A DNA stretch of 7,059 bases from Methanosarcinaceae archaeon (GCA_020793555.1 DQIO01000204.1:1-7059); one strand, 5' to 3'. Positions 1-6,294 are shown, counted from the stretch's first letter. Notes: generated by a model not told the origin, from the letters alone. A program made the numbers and translations.

Positions 1-2
1 GC

Positions 3-1370
3 CTGATTGATAGGATGGAGGAATTGCGTGAGGAAGTTGAAACTGCAGAGGAAAAACATATCAGGGAAAGAGCTGGTGTGGAACCAACACCTTCAATATC
101 TCCATTTGGAACAGTTCCTGAACCTGTAGTTTCAGAACCGGACGAGATAATTATAAAACAAAAAGAACCTGAGGCATCAGTAGCTAAAAGCAATATGCAG
201 GAAATGGCCGTAGCAGAATCTGGGGCGGAATTTGATAAAAATGAGATGCCGTCGCTTGTAGGTGGTCCCAGTAAATCCGAGATAGAACTGCTTGTTGGGG
301 AACAGGTAAAAGATGCTTTCGGTGATCATAATGTTAAAACTACCGGCGAATCGGATTCAGGTATGGTTGCTGATATGGAAGGTTTGCGGAATGAGTTAGC
401 AGATTCAAAGACATTGATCAATGGGCTAGTAAATGATATTAAGGAGCTTTCAAGTGCGGTGGAAAGTTCTACCGTCTCAATGAGTGACATCAAGAAGTGT
501 GCAGAAGATTTTGATTCGGATGTATCAATTGGATTTGATTCTGCAAGGGATAAAATAAGCGTGATCGAAAATAGGCTGGATGTTGTAGAGAATGCTCTGA
601 CCTTGATACAATCTGATAATGCAGAGGTTAAGGTCGGGTTATCCGGTATTGAACAGAACATTTCCGAACTTGTTGGTTCATATAGTGTGTTTTTGTCACA
701 GATACATGAATCGACACAGAATAATGACATCCGGTTTGAAGAATTATCTCACAAAGTTGATAAGATTGATGCAATTGATTCAAAAATCGCGAATATTGAA
801 AATAATCAAGTCATTGCAGCCGAAACCGTTTCAGAGTTTGGGAATACCACTTCTGTACTTATGGGTGATATTGCAGAGATGTATGAGGCAAATGAATCCA
901 TGAAAGATGAATTACAGTCCGGCAATACAGCACTTCGTGATGAGATGTCATCCGTTACAGATTATGTGGAAAAAGGACTCAAAAAAGTAGGTGCCGGAAG
1001 TTACAAGTTGTTTGGGGAAGATGTGCAGTTGACCTATCTTGAAAAAAATTCATCAACAATGAAACTTTGCATGGAATGGATCGAATTTTTGATGGAACTT
1101 GTAGGGCGTAACAACCTGCCTGATATATTATCATATTATGAGGATCTGGGATGGATAAGTGATGATGTCCGGCTGGAAGTTATGCGATATGCAGAAGGTA
1201 TTGACTATTACATAGAAAAACCTGACTGGAAACTGAATCCGGATGAACATGTAAAGTCCATTTGGTTTATTGAAAAACTCGCAGGCGTCAAGGTTGATAA
1301 AAACAAATTATCAATAATTGAAAGAGATATTGAGAGGGTAAAGAAAGGTACGGAAATTTATGGTATATGA
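3..1370 (+). CDS. FlaD/FlaE-domain coiled-coil protein, probably 5'-truncated
   Basis: Predicted cytoplasmic protein with no signal peptide or membrane helix. Residues are numbered from the ATG at 15. Residues 1-20 are charged and helical, about 21-60 form a Pro/Glu-rich linker, and about 115-325 are a long heptad-like region resembling FlaC/FlaD coiled coils (for example the stretch near ISELVGSYSVFLSQ, 216-229). About 335-420 match the C-terminal domain of archaellum FlaD/FlaE (Pfam Arch_fla_DE), with MEWIEFLMELVG (353-364), SYYEDLGWIS (373-382) and a following RYAEG. In archaella, ArlD/E belong to the ring or switch structure that connects chemotaxis to the ArlI/J motor. Here the gene precedes pilin-like genes instead, so an adaptor role for a pilus-like machine is inferred. 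The frame is open to the window edge (codons from position 3) and there is no good ribosome binding site before ATG 15, so the true start is probably upstream. The stop at 1368-1370 is certain. Confidence 0.82.
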   Translation: MIDRMEELREEVETAEEKHIRERAGVEPTPSISPFGTVPEPVVSEPDEIIIKQKEPEASVAKSNMQEMAVAESGAEFDKNEMPSLVGGPSKSEIELLVGEQVKDAFGDHNVKTTGESDSGMVADMEGLRNELADSKTLINGLVNDIKELSSAVESSTVSMSDIKKCAEDFDSDVSIGFDSARDKISVIENRLDVVENALTLIQSDNAEVKVGLSGIEQNISELVGSYSVFLSQIHESTQNNDIRFEELSHKVDKIDAIDSKIANIENNQVIAAETVSEFGNTTSVLMGDIAEMYEANESMKDELQSGNTALRDEMSSVTDYVEKGLKKVGAGSYKLFGEDVQLTYLEKNSSTMKLCMEWIEFLMELVGRNNLPDILSYYEDLGWISDDVRLEVMRYAEGIDYYIEKPDWKLNPDEHVKSIWFIEKLAGVKVDKNKLSIIERDIERVKKGTEIYGI

Positions 1371-1441
1371 TCCGGCTTTACTACTCAAGTGACAGTCTGT
1401 CTATCAGGGCTTCACATGTAATCTACGAACTTCATTCATAA
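1367..1441 (+). other. Possible 24-residue ORF in the gap after the FlaD/E-like gene
   Basis: The 75-nt gap between the FlaD/E-like gene and the first pilin gene is fully open in one frame. Its ATG overlaps the upstream stop as ATGA (1367-1370), a typical coupled arrangement, and its TAA (1439-1441) falls inside the AAGGG ribosome binding site of the next gene. The peptide begins MIRLYYSSDS and ends VIYELHS. It has no recognisable motif, and no ribosome binding site stands at normal distance. An open run of 24 codons is expected by chance about one time in three, so this may be a leader peptide, a translational-coupling device or nothing. Confidence 0.2.
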
Positions 1442-1444
1442 GGG
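1440..1444 (+). promoter_or_regulatory. Ribosome binding site favouring ATG 1452 over TTG 1446
   Basis: AAGGG lies 7 nt before ATG 1452 but only 1 nt before the in-frame TTG at 1446. This makes the ATG the better start for the first pilin-like gene. Confidence 0.5.
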
Positions 1445-1451
1445 TTTGACG

Positions 1452-1949
1452 ATGGGTCTGAAATATAAAAAATACAGTATAAATGAAAAAGGTCAGATGA
1501 CGATCGATTATCTGATCAGCATAACCATTTTCCTATTTGCAATATTTTTCGTTTTTCAGTACATTTCAGGCATGTTCGCCCCCTTTGAGTCAAATTCGGA
1601 TGAGGTCACACTTATGGCGGATAGGGTGTCCACGCTGGTTGTTGAGAATATCATGAGCGCAGGAGATGCAGCGGTACCGAACCTTGTAATATCGACAAAA
1701 GTCAACACATTTTTTACGTCGCTTGATACTGATTATGGGGGTACACGTTCGTCTTTGGGGTTATATGGCACCTATGTTGAATATGATGTCAATATCACTC
1801 TTGAAAATGAATCGCCTGGCATTATAAACTCGTCTGGTGCAGTATTGCCATCCGTTGGCAATGTTGGGCAGACGAAGAGGATTGTACTCTTCATGGATGC
1901 TGATACAGGCGTAACAGAAAACAGGATCATATCGGTCAGGGTGTGGTAG
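1452..1949 (+). CDS. Pilin-like protein with class III signal peptide (DUF7287-like)
   Basis: 165-residue single-pass pilin-like protein, expected to be anchored in the membrane and incorporated into a type IV pilus-like filament after leader removal. The leader of 14 residues ends in NEKG, followed by QMTIDYLISI. This fits the archaeal class III pattern (Q+1, S/T+3, E/D+5), with Thr and Asp as conservative replacements, and predicts cleavage between Gly14 and Gln15 by an EppA/PibD-type prepilin peptidase. A hydrophobic helix spans about 19-42 and ends FQYISGMFAPF, which closely resembles the haloarchaeal DUF7287 pattern (…FVPGMFxPF). The C-terminus ISVRVW also fits that family as I remember it. 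The ectodomain has three N-glycosylation sequons (NIT, NES, NSS). An in-frame TTG at 1446 would add two residues but lacks a properly spaced ribosome binding site. It is the first of six pilin-like genes, with 1 nt before the next. Confidence 0.85.
   Translation: MGLKYKKYSINEKGQMTIDYLISITIFLFAIFFVFQYISGMFAPFESNSDEVTLMADRVSTLVVENIMSAGDAAVPNLVISTKVNTFFTSLDTDYGGTRSSLGLYGTYVEYDVNITLENESPGIINSSGAVLPSVGNVGQTKRIVLFMDADTGVTENRIISVRVW
1938..1943 (+). promoter_or_regulatory. Ribosome binding site supporting TTG start at 1951
   Basis: AGGGTG, inside the last codons of the upstream gene, lies 7 nt before TTG 1951 and is partly complementary to the archaeal 16S tail (GGTG core). It supports a rare TTG start for the second pilin-like gene. 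Confidence 0.5.
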
Positions 1950-1950
1950 C

Positions 1951-2568
1951 TTGAACCGTGGTAATATACTATTCGGAACAGGAAATGACAAGTTGGCACA
2001 GATGCACACCCTTGAAGCGATCATGGCTTCAACAATTATGGTTGTGATTATTGTTTTTGCAGTCCAGGCAACGTCACTTACTCCGCTCACATCATCGACT
2101 GCAAATGCTCATATTGAAGCACAGCTCCAGACAATCGGACAAGATATGCTAAGTGCACTTGATTATTCACAGTACGATCAAACTTCAGATCTTAAAAAAG
2201 ACATATTGGATTGGAACGGTGACGAATATGCATGGAGCGGTGATTCTTATGAGTCAAGAGCAAATGCAAATGCCACTCTTAATAGTTCCATGAAATATAT
2301 GTTCACATATATTCTAATTCCGCGCGGGATTGCACATAATGTCCAATTCTCTCATATGAGTGATACCGGAAGATTCTCATCAATATTTTACATATATAAC
2401 GGCGATCCGTCTGACAACGCAGTCATCGTTTCAAGAAAAGTATTGTTATCAAATCCGGATATTGGGAACACTTCCATATTTCAGATAAATACGGGCATAG
2501 TTGACATAGATGATACTACGGATCTTTACAATATTATTGATGTGAAACTTATACTTTGGCGAATGTGA
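1951..2568 (+). CDS. Pilin-like protein (DUF7288-like), TTG start
   Basis: 205-residue pilin-like protein with a 16-residue leader ending NDKLA, then QMHTLEAIMAST and a hydrophobic helix at about 22-42 that runs into VQATSLTPLTSST. The order Q-x-x-T-L-E, a helix ending in LQA/VQA, then TPLT, and later a KKDILDW motif (82-88) and a C-terminal LILW, is the pattern I know from haloarchaeal DUF7288 proteins. The conserved Glu sits at +6 if Gln is +1, one position later than in standard class III signals. TTG 1951 is the only start between the upstream in-frame stop (1912-1914) and the signal peptide. Starting at a later codon (TTG in KLA, or the ATG of MHT) would destroy the leader. The gene begins 1 nt after the previous stop, so translation is probably coupled. 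Three sequons (NAT, NSS, NTS) are present. The role is probably minor pilin or pseudopilin; no biochemical function can be read from the sequence. Confidence 0.82.
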   Translation: MNRGNILFGTGNDKLAQMHTLEAIMASTIMVVIIVFAVQATSLTPLTSSTANAHIEAQLQTIGQDMLSALDYSQYDQTSDLKKDILDWNGDEYAWSGDSYESRANANATLNSSMKYMFTYILIPRGIAHNVQFSHMSDTGRFSSIFYIYNGDPSDNAVIVSRKVLLSNPDIGNTSIFQINTGIVDIDDTTDLYNIIDVKLILWRM

Positions 2569-2593
2569 GATTTGATATTGATACAAAGGATGT

Positions 2594-3451
2594 ATGGCAA
2601 TGAAGAAAATGGATGATTCTGCACAACTGGTTCTAATAGCCGGATTCACGATAGGACTTGCTATTGTAGTTTCAACTATCATGCTAAACAATATCATCTT
2701 TGCGAGCAACATGGCATCAGAATCGAGTATTGATGCAAACCGTTATTATGTTTCAAATATCAGGCAGATGTCATCCGATGCATTAAGTGGTGCGTATGGT
2801 TTTGCAACAAAGAATCAAACATCATTCAATGCAACACTTTTCAACCAGTATATGTCCGGTTACAACCATAAGGCTGCATCTGTGTACGCACTTTCAGGTG
2901 TATCATTTAATGTCCGGAACAGTAATTTTTATGATGGTTATTTTACAGAGAACGGGCTTTTGGATGGTGACTCCGACTGGATCGTCATGGCAGATGTGAA
3001 TTCGACAGATTCGCTTTTGATCGAGATAAATGATACAAGTGTTCTTGGAAATGCTACTAATGCGTTTACGGTTCAGGCAATAAATAGTTCAGGTAGTTCA
3101 TTGTGGTTAGTTAAGTTGTATAACGATAGTGGAAATGTAAATATATCAGTTTATGATCAGAATATGTCGGCTGTAGAGTCGGGCACATCATCAGGGTTTT
3201 TGAACATAACAAATGATTTGGTTGATGGTGATGATTCTTTTGATTTCCATTTCAATGATTATACCGTAAATGAGACATATAAGTTAAAGTTCCTAAACGG
3301 CACAAATGCTGCCGGATATTTTTCAATGTCAGGAAACCTGACTGATGGCACGTCATTTTCACGTGTCAGGTATAAGATGACAAATGCTACCGTTAGTACA
3401 TCTTCAGGAAAGACAAGAATAAATGTATCGATACCGATTTCCATACCATAG
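2594..3451 (+). CDS. Sequon-rich pilin-like protein lacking Glu+5 (DUF7261-like)
   Basis: 285-residue pilin-like protein. The leader MAMKKMDDSA is followed by QLVLIAGFTIGLAIVVST, a hydrophobic helix at about 11-35, as in the haloarchaeal DUF7261 family (GQLVLVAA…). Gln is at +1 but +3 is Val and +5 is Ile, so the usual Ser/Thr+3 and Glu+5 are absent. The ectodomain (about 40-285) looks beta-rich and is acidic and rich in Asn, Ser and Asp. It carries 15 N-X-S/T sequons, from NQT near residue 74 to NVS near the C-terminus, suggesting a heavily N-glycosylated surface protein. It is longer than I recall for haloarchaeal relatives, mostly through the sequon-rich second half. The start is ATG 2594 or the in-frame ATG 2600; AAAGG at 2585-2589 is 4 and 10 nt from these. 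The stop is followed directly by the ribosome binding site of the next gene. By analogy with GspK/PilX, which also lack Glu+5, it is a candidate filament-tip subunit; this is inference. Confidence 0.83.
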   Translation: MAMKKMDDSAQLVLIAGFTIGLAIVVSTIMLNNIIFASNMASESSIDANRYYVSNIRQMSSDALSGAYGFATKNQTSFNATLFNQYMSGYNHKAASVYALSGVSFNVRNSNFYDGYFTENGLLDGDSDWIVMADVNSTDSLLIEINDTSVLGNATNAFTVQAINSSGSSLWLVKLYNDSGNVNISVYDQNMSAVESGTSSGFLNITNDLVDGDDSFDFHFNDYTVNETYKLKFLNGTNAAGYFSMSGNLTDGTSFSRVRYKMTNATVSTSSGKTRINVSIPISIP

Positions 3452-3454
3452 GAG
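3451..3454 (+). promoter_or_regulatory. Ribosome binding site fused to upstream stop
   Basis: GGAG begins at the last base of the upstream TAG and sits 5 nt before ATG 3460. It fixes the start of the fourth pilin-like gene and implies coupled translation. Confidence 0.6.
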
Positions 3455-3459
3455 TTGTC

Positions 3460-3936
3460 ATGAAAAGAGATATCTTAAACGATGAGAATGCAGTATCCAT
3501 ATCAATTGGATTCATATTGACATTTTCAATAACTGTTATCGCTTTTTTGATGATCATGCAGACATTCTATGGCATGCTTTACCAGGCTGAACATACGGTG
3601 TTGCGAGAAGAGTTTGAGATACATGGTAACGACATTGCGGTTCAGCTTACGAACATTGATACGATAGTTAATGTCACTCTAAGTTCAGGAGGGAGCATCG
3701 GTGAGATACGTTATGATGTATCTTTGCCTGATAAGATTGCGGGAAGTTATTATTCGGTTGAGTTCTCAAACCAGACCAGTGAGATTGTATTCAATTCGGA
3801 TGATCGGCTTGAGACTACAGCCAAGATTCCTTATGTTACACAGACAACCAATGTTTTATCAACGAAGATATACAGTGCTGCAGGTGAGCATTATTTATTA
3901 TACAACCAATCGACTAATTTAATTGAAGTTTATTAA
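3460..3936 (+). CDS. Pilin-like protein with AVS-type N-terminus (DUF7266-like)
   Basis: 158-residue pilin-like protein. The leader MKRDILNDEN is followed by AVSISIGFILTFSITVIAFL, an archaeal type IV pilin N-terminus of the AVSPVIG type with Ile-Ser in place of Pro-Val. The hydrophobic helix spans about 11-36. The following region (HTVLREEFEIHGNDIAVQL, about 51-69) keeps an Arg/Glu-rich helix then a GxxIAxxL segment, as I recall for haloarchaeal DUF7266 proteins (RTELRVVGxRVAADL). The remainder is beta-rich with three sequons (NVT, NQT, NQS). Its short globular domain and Glu within the post-membrane helix recall small bacterial minor pseudopilins, but this is structural analogy only. It starts 8 nt after the previous stop with a good ribosome binding site. 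A 54-nt gap follows before the next pilin gene. Confidence 0.82.
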   Translation: MKRDILNDENAVSISIGFILTFSITVIAFLMIMQTFYGMLYQAEHTVLREEFEIHGNDIAVQLTNIDTIVNVTLSSGGSIGEIRYDVSLPDKIAGSYYSVEFSNQTSEIVFNSDDRLETTAKIPYVTQTTNVLSTKIYSAAGEHYLLYNQSTNLIEVY

Positions 3937-3961
3937 GATATTACTGGTAGGATATAGGCGA

Positions 3962-3971
3962 CATATAAAAA
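3962..3971 (+). promoter_or_regulatory. Candidate TATA box for an internal, possibly leaderless promoter
   Basis: CATATAAAAA lies in the 54-nt gap before the fifth pilin-like gene. Its TATA core is centred about 24-27 nt before ATG 3991, the normal archaeal TATA-to-start-site distance, and no well-spaced ribosome binding site precedes that ATG. This would give a leaderless or nearly leaderless transcript. No convincing purine-rich BRE precedes it, so confidence is limited. Confidence 0.35.
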
Positions 3972-3990
3972 CCGGAAATGATACAGACGC

Positions 3991-4773
3991 ATGAAATTGA
4001 CAGGAATTATAAGATCGGAAAATGCAGTTTCAGAGGTTGTTGATTTTAGCATTATACTTGGAATAATGCTCTTAGCGGTTGCTGTGATCGGAGTTGCAGG
4101 TTTCCCGCTTGTTGAACACATGCAGGAATCAGGTCATGCAGAGAATGTCAGACAAAGTTTCATGGTTCTTACGGCGAACATAAACAAGATAGTGTTTGGT
4201 GCTGCACCTTCGCAGTCTGTTGAATTGAAGTTATATGGTGGTCTCGTTTCGGTGACTGGGGATAGTGCTATCAATGTGACTTTACAGGTATGGAATGAAT
4301 CAAATTCAACTAATGATTACTATACTTTTGAGAGGCAGATGCGAACTATTCAGAATGAGTATGAAGATAGGTTTATCTGTTATGAGAATACGGGTGCATG
4401 GGCACAGTATCCATTAGGTGATGCAATTATGGTGTCTCGACCAAAGTTCGTATTGCATGATGGTGTACTCACAATCCCTGCGGTGATGATATCGGGTTCA
4501 ACAGGTATATCCGGAGTGGGGCTTGTCCGTGTAACGTCTGATGGTGGCACGGCTTCGGTGTACAGCTATTATAATGTGTCGCAGGTGGATATTACAATTA
4601 AGAGCAAGTATTACAAGGCATGGGAGAGATATCTTGAGGACACGGATGATATGGGGATGCAGTCGATGAGTCTTGATTATACGAATACAACAGTGCATTT
4701 ACAAAAGGTTTATTCCCCTGATAATATAGATGTACATGTCATATATTCTCCGATGAGTGTTACGGTAGACTAA
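3991..4773 (+). CDS. Diverged pilin-like protein, DUF7289-like paralog
   Basis: 260-residue pilin-like protein homologous to the first 270 or so residues of the next gene product. The leader MKLTGIIRSEN is followed by AVSEVVDFSIILGIMLLAVAV, where Glu-Val-Val-Asp replaces the usual PVIG, and a helix at about 16-40. Shared landmarks with the downstream paralog are the post-membrane helix (QSFMVLTANINKIVFG, 55-70), YENTGAW (131-137, versus YEGGGVW), AIMVSRPKFVLHDGVLTIP (145-163, versus TIMISPPEFHYNGETLTLP), ISGSTGISGVG, and IKSKYYKAW (203-211, versus IKSEFYDAW). It therefore keeps the fold but has lost the GGG and PPEF consensus residues. Five sequons are present. The ATG is the first start after the in-frame stop at 3979-3981. 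A possible promoter lies just upstream, so this gene and the next may form a separate transcription unit. The likely role is minor pilin; it is not a truncated copy, since it ends at the natural end of the shared domain. Confidence 0.84.
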   Translation: MKLTGIIRSENAVSEVVDFSIILGIMLLAVAVIGVAGFPLVEHMQESGHAENVRQSFMVLTANINKIVFGAAPSQSVELKLYGGLVSVTGDSAINVTLQVWNESNSTNDYYTFERQMRTIQNEYEDRFICYENTGAWAQYPLGDAIMVSRPKFVLHDGVLTIPAVMISGSTGISGVGLVRVTSDGGTASVYSYYNVSQVDITIKSKYYKAWERYLEDTDDMGMQSMSLDYTNTTVHLQKVYSPDNIDVHVIYSPMSVTVD

Positions 4774-4781
4774 GTGTATGA

Positions 4782-4810
4782 TGTAAAAAGGAAGCATGGT
4801 GTGTAAAAAG
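4782..4810 (+). repeat. Two direct copies of TGTAAAAAG, 20 nt apart
   Basis: TGTAAAAAG occurs at 4782-4790 and again at 4802-4810. The second copy supplies the G of the downstream GTG start. The 36-nt gap holds little else apart from a GGTG ribosome binding site (4798-4801). It could be a short slippage duplication or a paired protein-binding site. Confidence 0.4.
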
Positions 4811-6294
4811 TGAACTTAAAAATGTTTAAGTCTGAAAGTGCAGTTTCGCCTGTTATTGGAATTATACTCATGTTAGGGTTGACTATACTTTCCATCAGTA
4901 CTCTCTTAATTTACAGTGTTCCTACACTTGGTGAATTGGAAGATATGGCAAAGGCACAAAAAGTTGAGCAGGCTTTTACGGTTTTTGATTCACGAACAAG
5001 TAAGGTTGCACTTGGTGAATCTCCTATCCAGACCACGTATGTTTCACTTATGGGCGGCACCATCAATGTCAATGGTGATCAGGATGCATATAATGAGAGT
5101 AAAATTGTGATTGTTACTGTTAATATCAATGCATCTGGTTACGATGATTTCATAGATGGTCAAAACAGATACAGGTGGCAGAGTTGGAAGCATTATCTGG
5201 CTGAAGACGGTTTTGATGAATTAAATTGTTCACTCGGGAGTATAGAATATAGTCTTGATGATCGTATCATAGCATACGAAGGTGGTGGCGTTTGGTCAAA
5301 ATATCCGACTGGCGGTACAATTATGATATCACCTCCTGAATTCCATTACAATGGTGAAACGCTCACTCTTCCTCTTATGAAGATAAATGGAAGGTCTGGT
5401 GTGAGCGGTACTGGTGATGTGGGTGTTTCTATCAGTTCGGACAATATGCCGATTGTATTATATCCAAATACTACAATGTCAGGTGATAGGGTCAATCCAC
5501 TTAAATCGGATAAGGTGATTATCTACATAAAGAGCGAATTTTATGATGCATGGGCTAATTATGCAAATAGTCAGACATATACCAGTGCAACTGTTGATGC
5601 TGCAAACAAGACTGCTATCATCGAACTGGATATAATCCCGCCAATGGGGGAATCCACATTGACAGATGCATTTAAGGTTGGGACACTAAATTCTTCAACA
5701 CCTTCACCAATCTATAATTTTTCCTTTAATTTTGTTGCTGGTGGTTCTCAAGGACTTAAACCTTCAAATTATCGGATATTTGCATCGTCGGGAACCAAGA
5801 CATTAACTTACACATTGCAAAAAACAGTAGGTTTGACGCTCGATGTGGAATATCAGGATTCGGCTGCCGGTTCTGAATATATAGAACGTTGGTTAAATAT
5901 TGCTACAATTCCATTAACAGGAACTACTCCTTATGAAACAGCGACAATTGATTTTTTGTCTGATAATTATATTATGAAATATAGCGACGGTAATACCAAT
6001 GATGTTTATGCAGAACCTGATTTCTCCTGGGGTCAGATAAGTGAATTGAGTACGTTGCCAGACCTCATAATAAATGATACTCATAATCAATCCACTTCGT
6101 TAAACAATCTTACCCAACACTACATGAAACTTCTTACGATGGACGGTTCGGTTATATTCAGTATTGATGGGGGGTCGCAGGATCCTGTAAACTATGAAGA
6201 ATCAACGATCACTCTTAATTATGAAGGCATGCCCGGGGCTATCACATATTTGCATATTACAAAAAATGAACTTGATGCGGCTGTAACTGTTTGA
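4810..6294 (+). CDS. Large pilin-like protein, DUF7289-like, with C-terminal extension
   Basis: 494-residue pilin-like protein with the most canonical N-terminus of the set. The leader MNLKMFKSES is followed by AVSPVIGIILMLGLTILSIS and a helix at about 14-36. The domain at about 37-280 carries the signature I know from haloarchaeal DUF7289: AYEGGGVW (155-162), then IMISPPEFHYNGETLTLPL (about 172-190) and INGRSGVSGTGDVG. IKSEFYDAW follows near 240. Residues about 285-494 form a further beta-rich region absent from the upstream paralog, with YNFSFNF, LDVEYQD, SEYIERW and a final ITYLHIT. There are ten sequons and a single Cys. GTG 4810 is chosen because an in-frame stop lies just upstream (4804-4806) and GGTG at 4798-4801 is 8 nt away; ATG 4822 would shorten the leader to six residues and lacks a ribosome binding site. 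As the largest member with a canonical signal, it may be the main exposed or adhesive subunit; this is inference. Confidence 0.87.
   Translation: MNLKMFKSESAVSPVIGIILMLGLTILSISTLLIYSVPTLGELEDMAKAQKVEQAFTVFDSRTSKVALGESPIQTTYVSLMGGTINVNGDQDAYNESKIVIVTVNINASGYDDFIDGQNRYRWQSWKHYLAEDGFDELNCSLGSIEYSLDDRIIAYEGGGVWSKYPTGGTIMISPPEFHYNGETLTLPLMKINGRSGVSGTGDVGVSISSDNMPIVLYPNTTMSGDRVNPLKSDKVIIYIKSEFYDAWANYANSQTYTSATVDAANKTAIIELDIIPPMGESTLTDAFKVGTLNSSTPSPIYNFSFNFVAGGSQGLKPSNYRIFASSGTKTLTYTLQKTVGLTLDVEYQDSAAGSEYIERWLNIATIPLTGTTPYETATIDFLSDNYIMKYSDGNTNDVYAEPDFSWGQISELSTLPDLIINDTHNQSTSLNNLTQHYMKLLTMDGSVIFSIDGGSQDPVNYEESTITLNYEGMPGAITYLHITKNELDAAVTV

Noticed and set aside
326..730. 134-codon open frame on the minus strand inside the FlaD/E-like gene
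   Set aside because: It is wholly antisense to a confidently coding region, has no ribosome binding site or recognisable domain, and has a Ser/Thr/Phe-rich composition typical of an antisense shadow.
1446..1448. TTG as the start of the first pilin-like gene
   Set aside because: Only 1 nt separates it from AAGGG, while ATG 1452 has 7-nt spacing and gives a standard leader.
1761..2090. 109-codon minus-strand frame across two pilin genes
   Set aside because: It spans the junction of two well-supported plus-strand genes, and its sequence shows no family features.
1452..6294. Calling the cluster an archaellin (flagellin) operon
   Set aside because: The products differ from one another in size and motifs and several have AVSPVIG-type signals; no tandem archaellin genes or other arl genes apart from the FlaD/E domain are visible.
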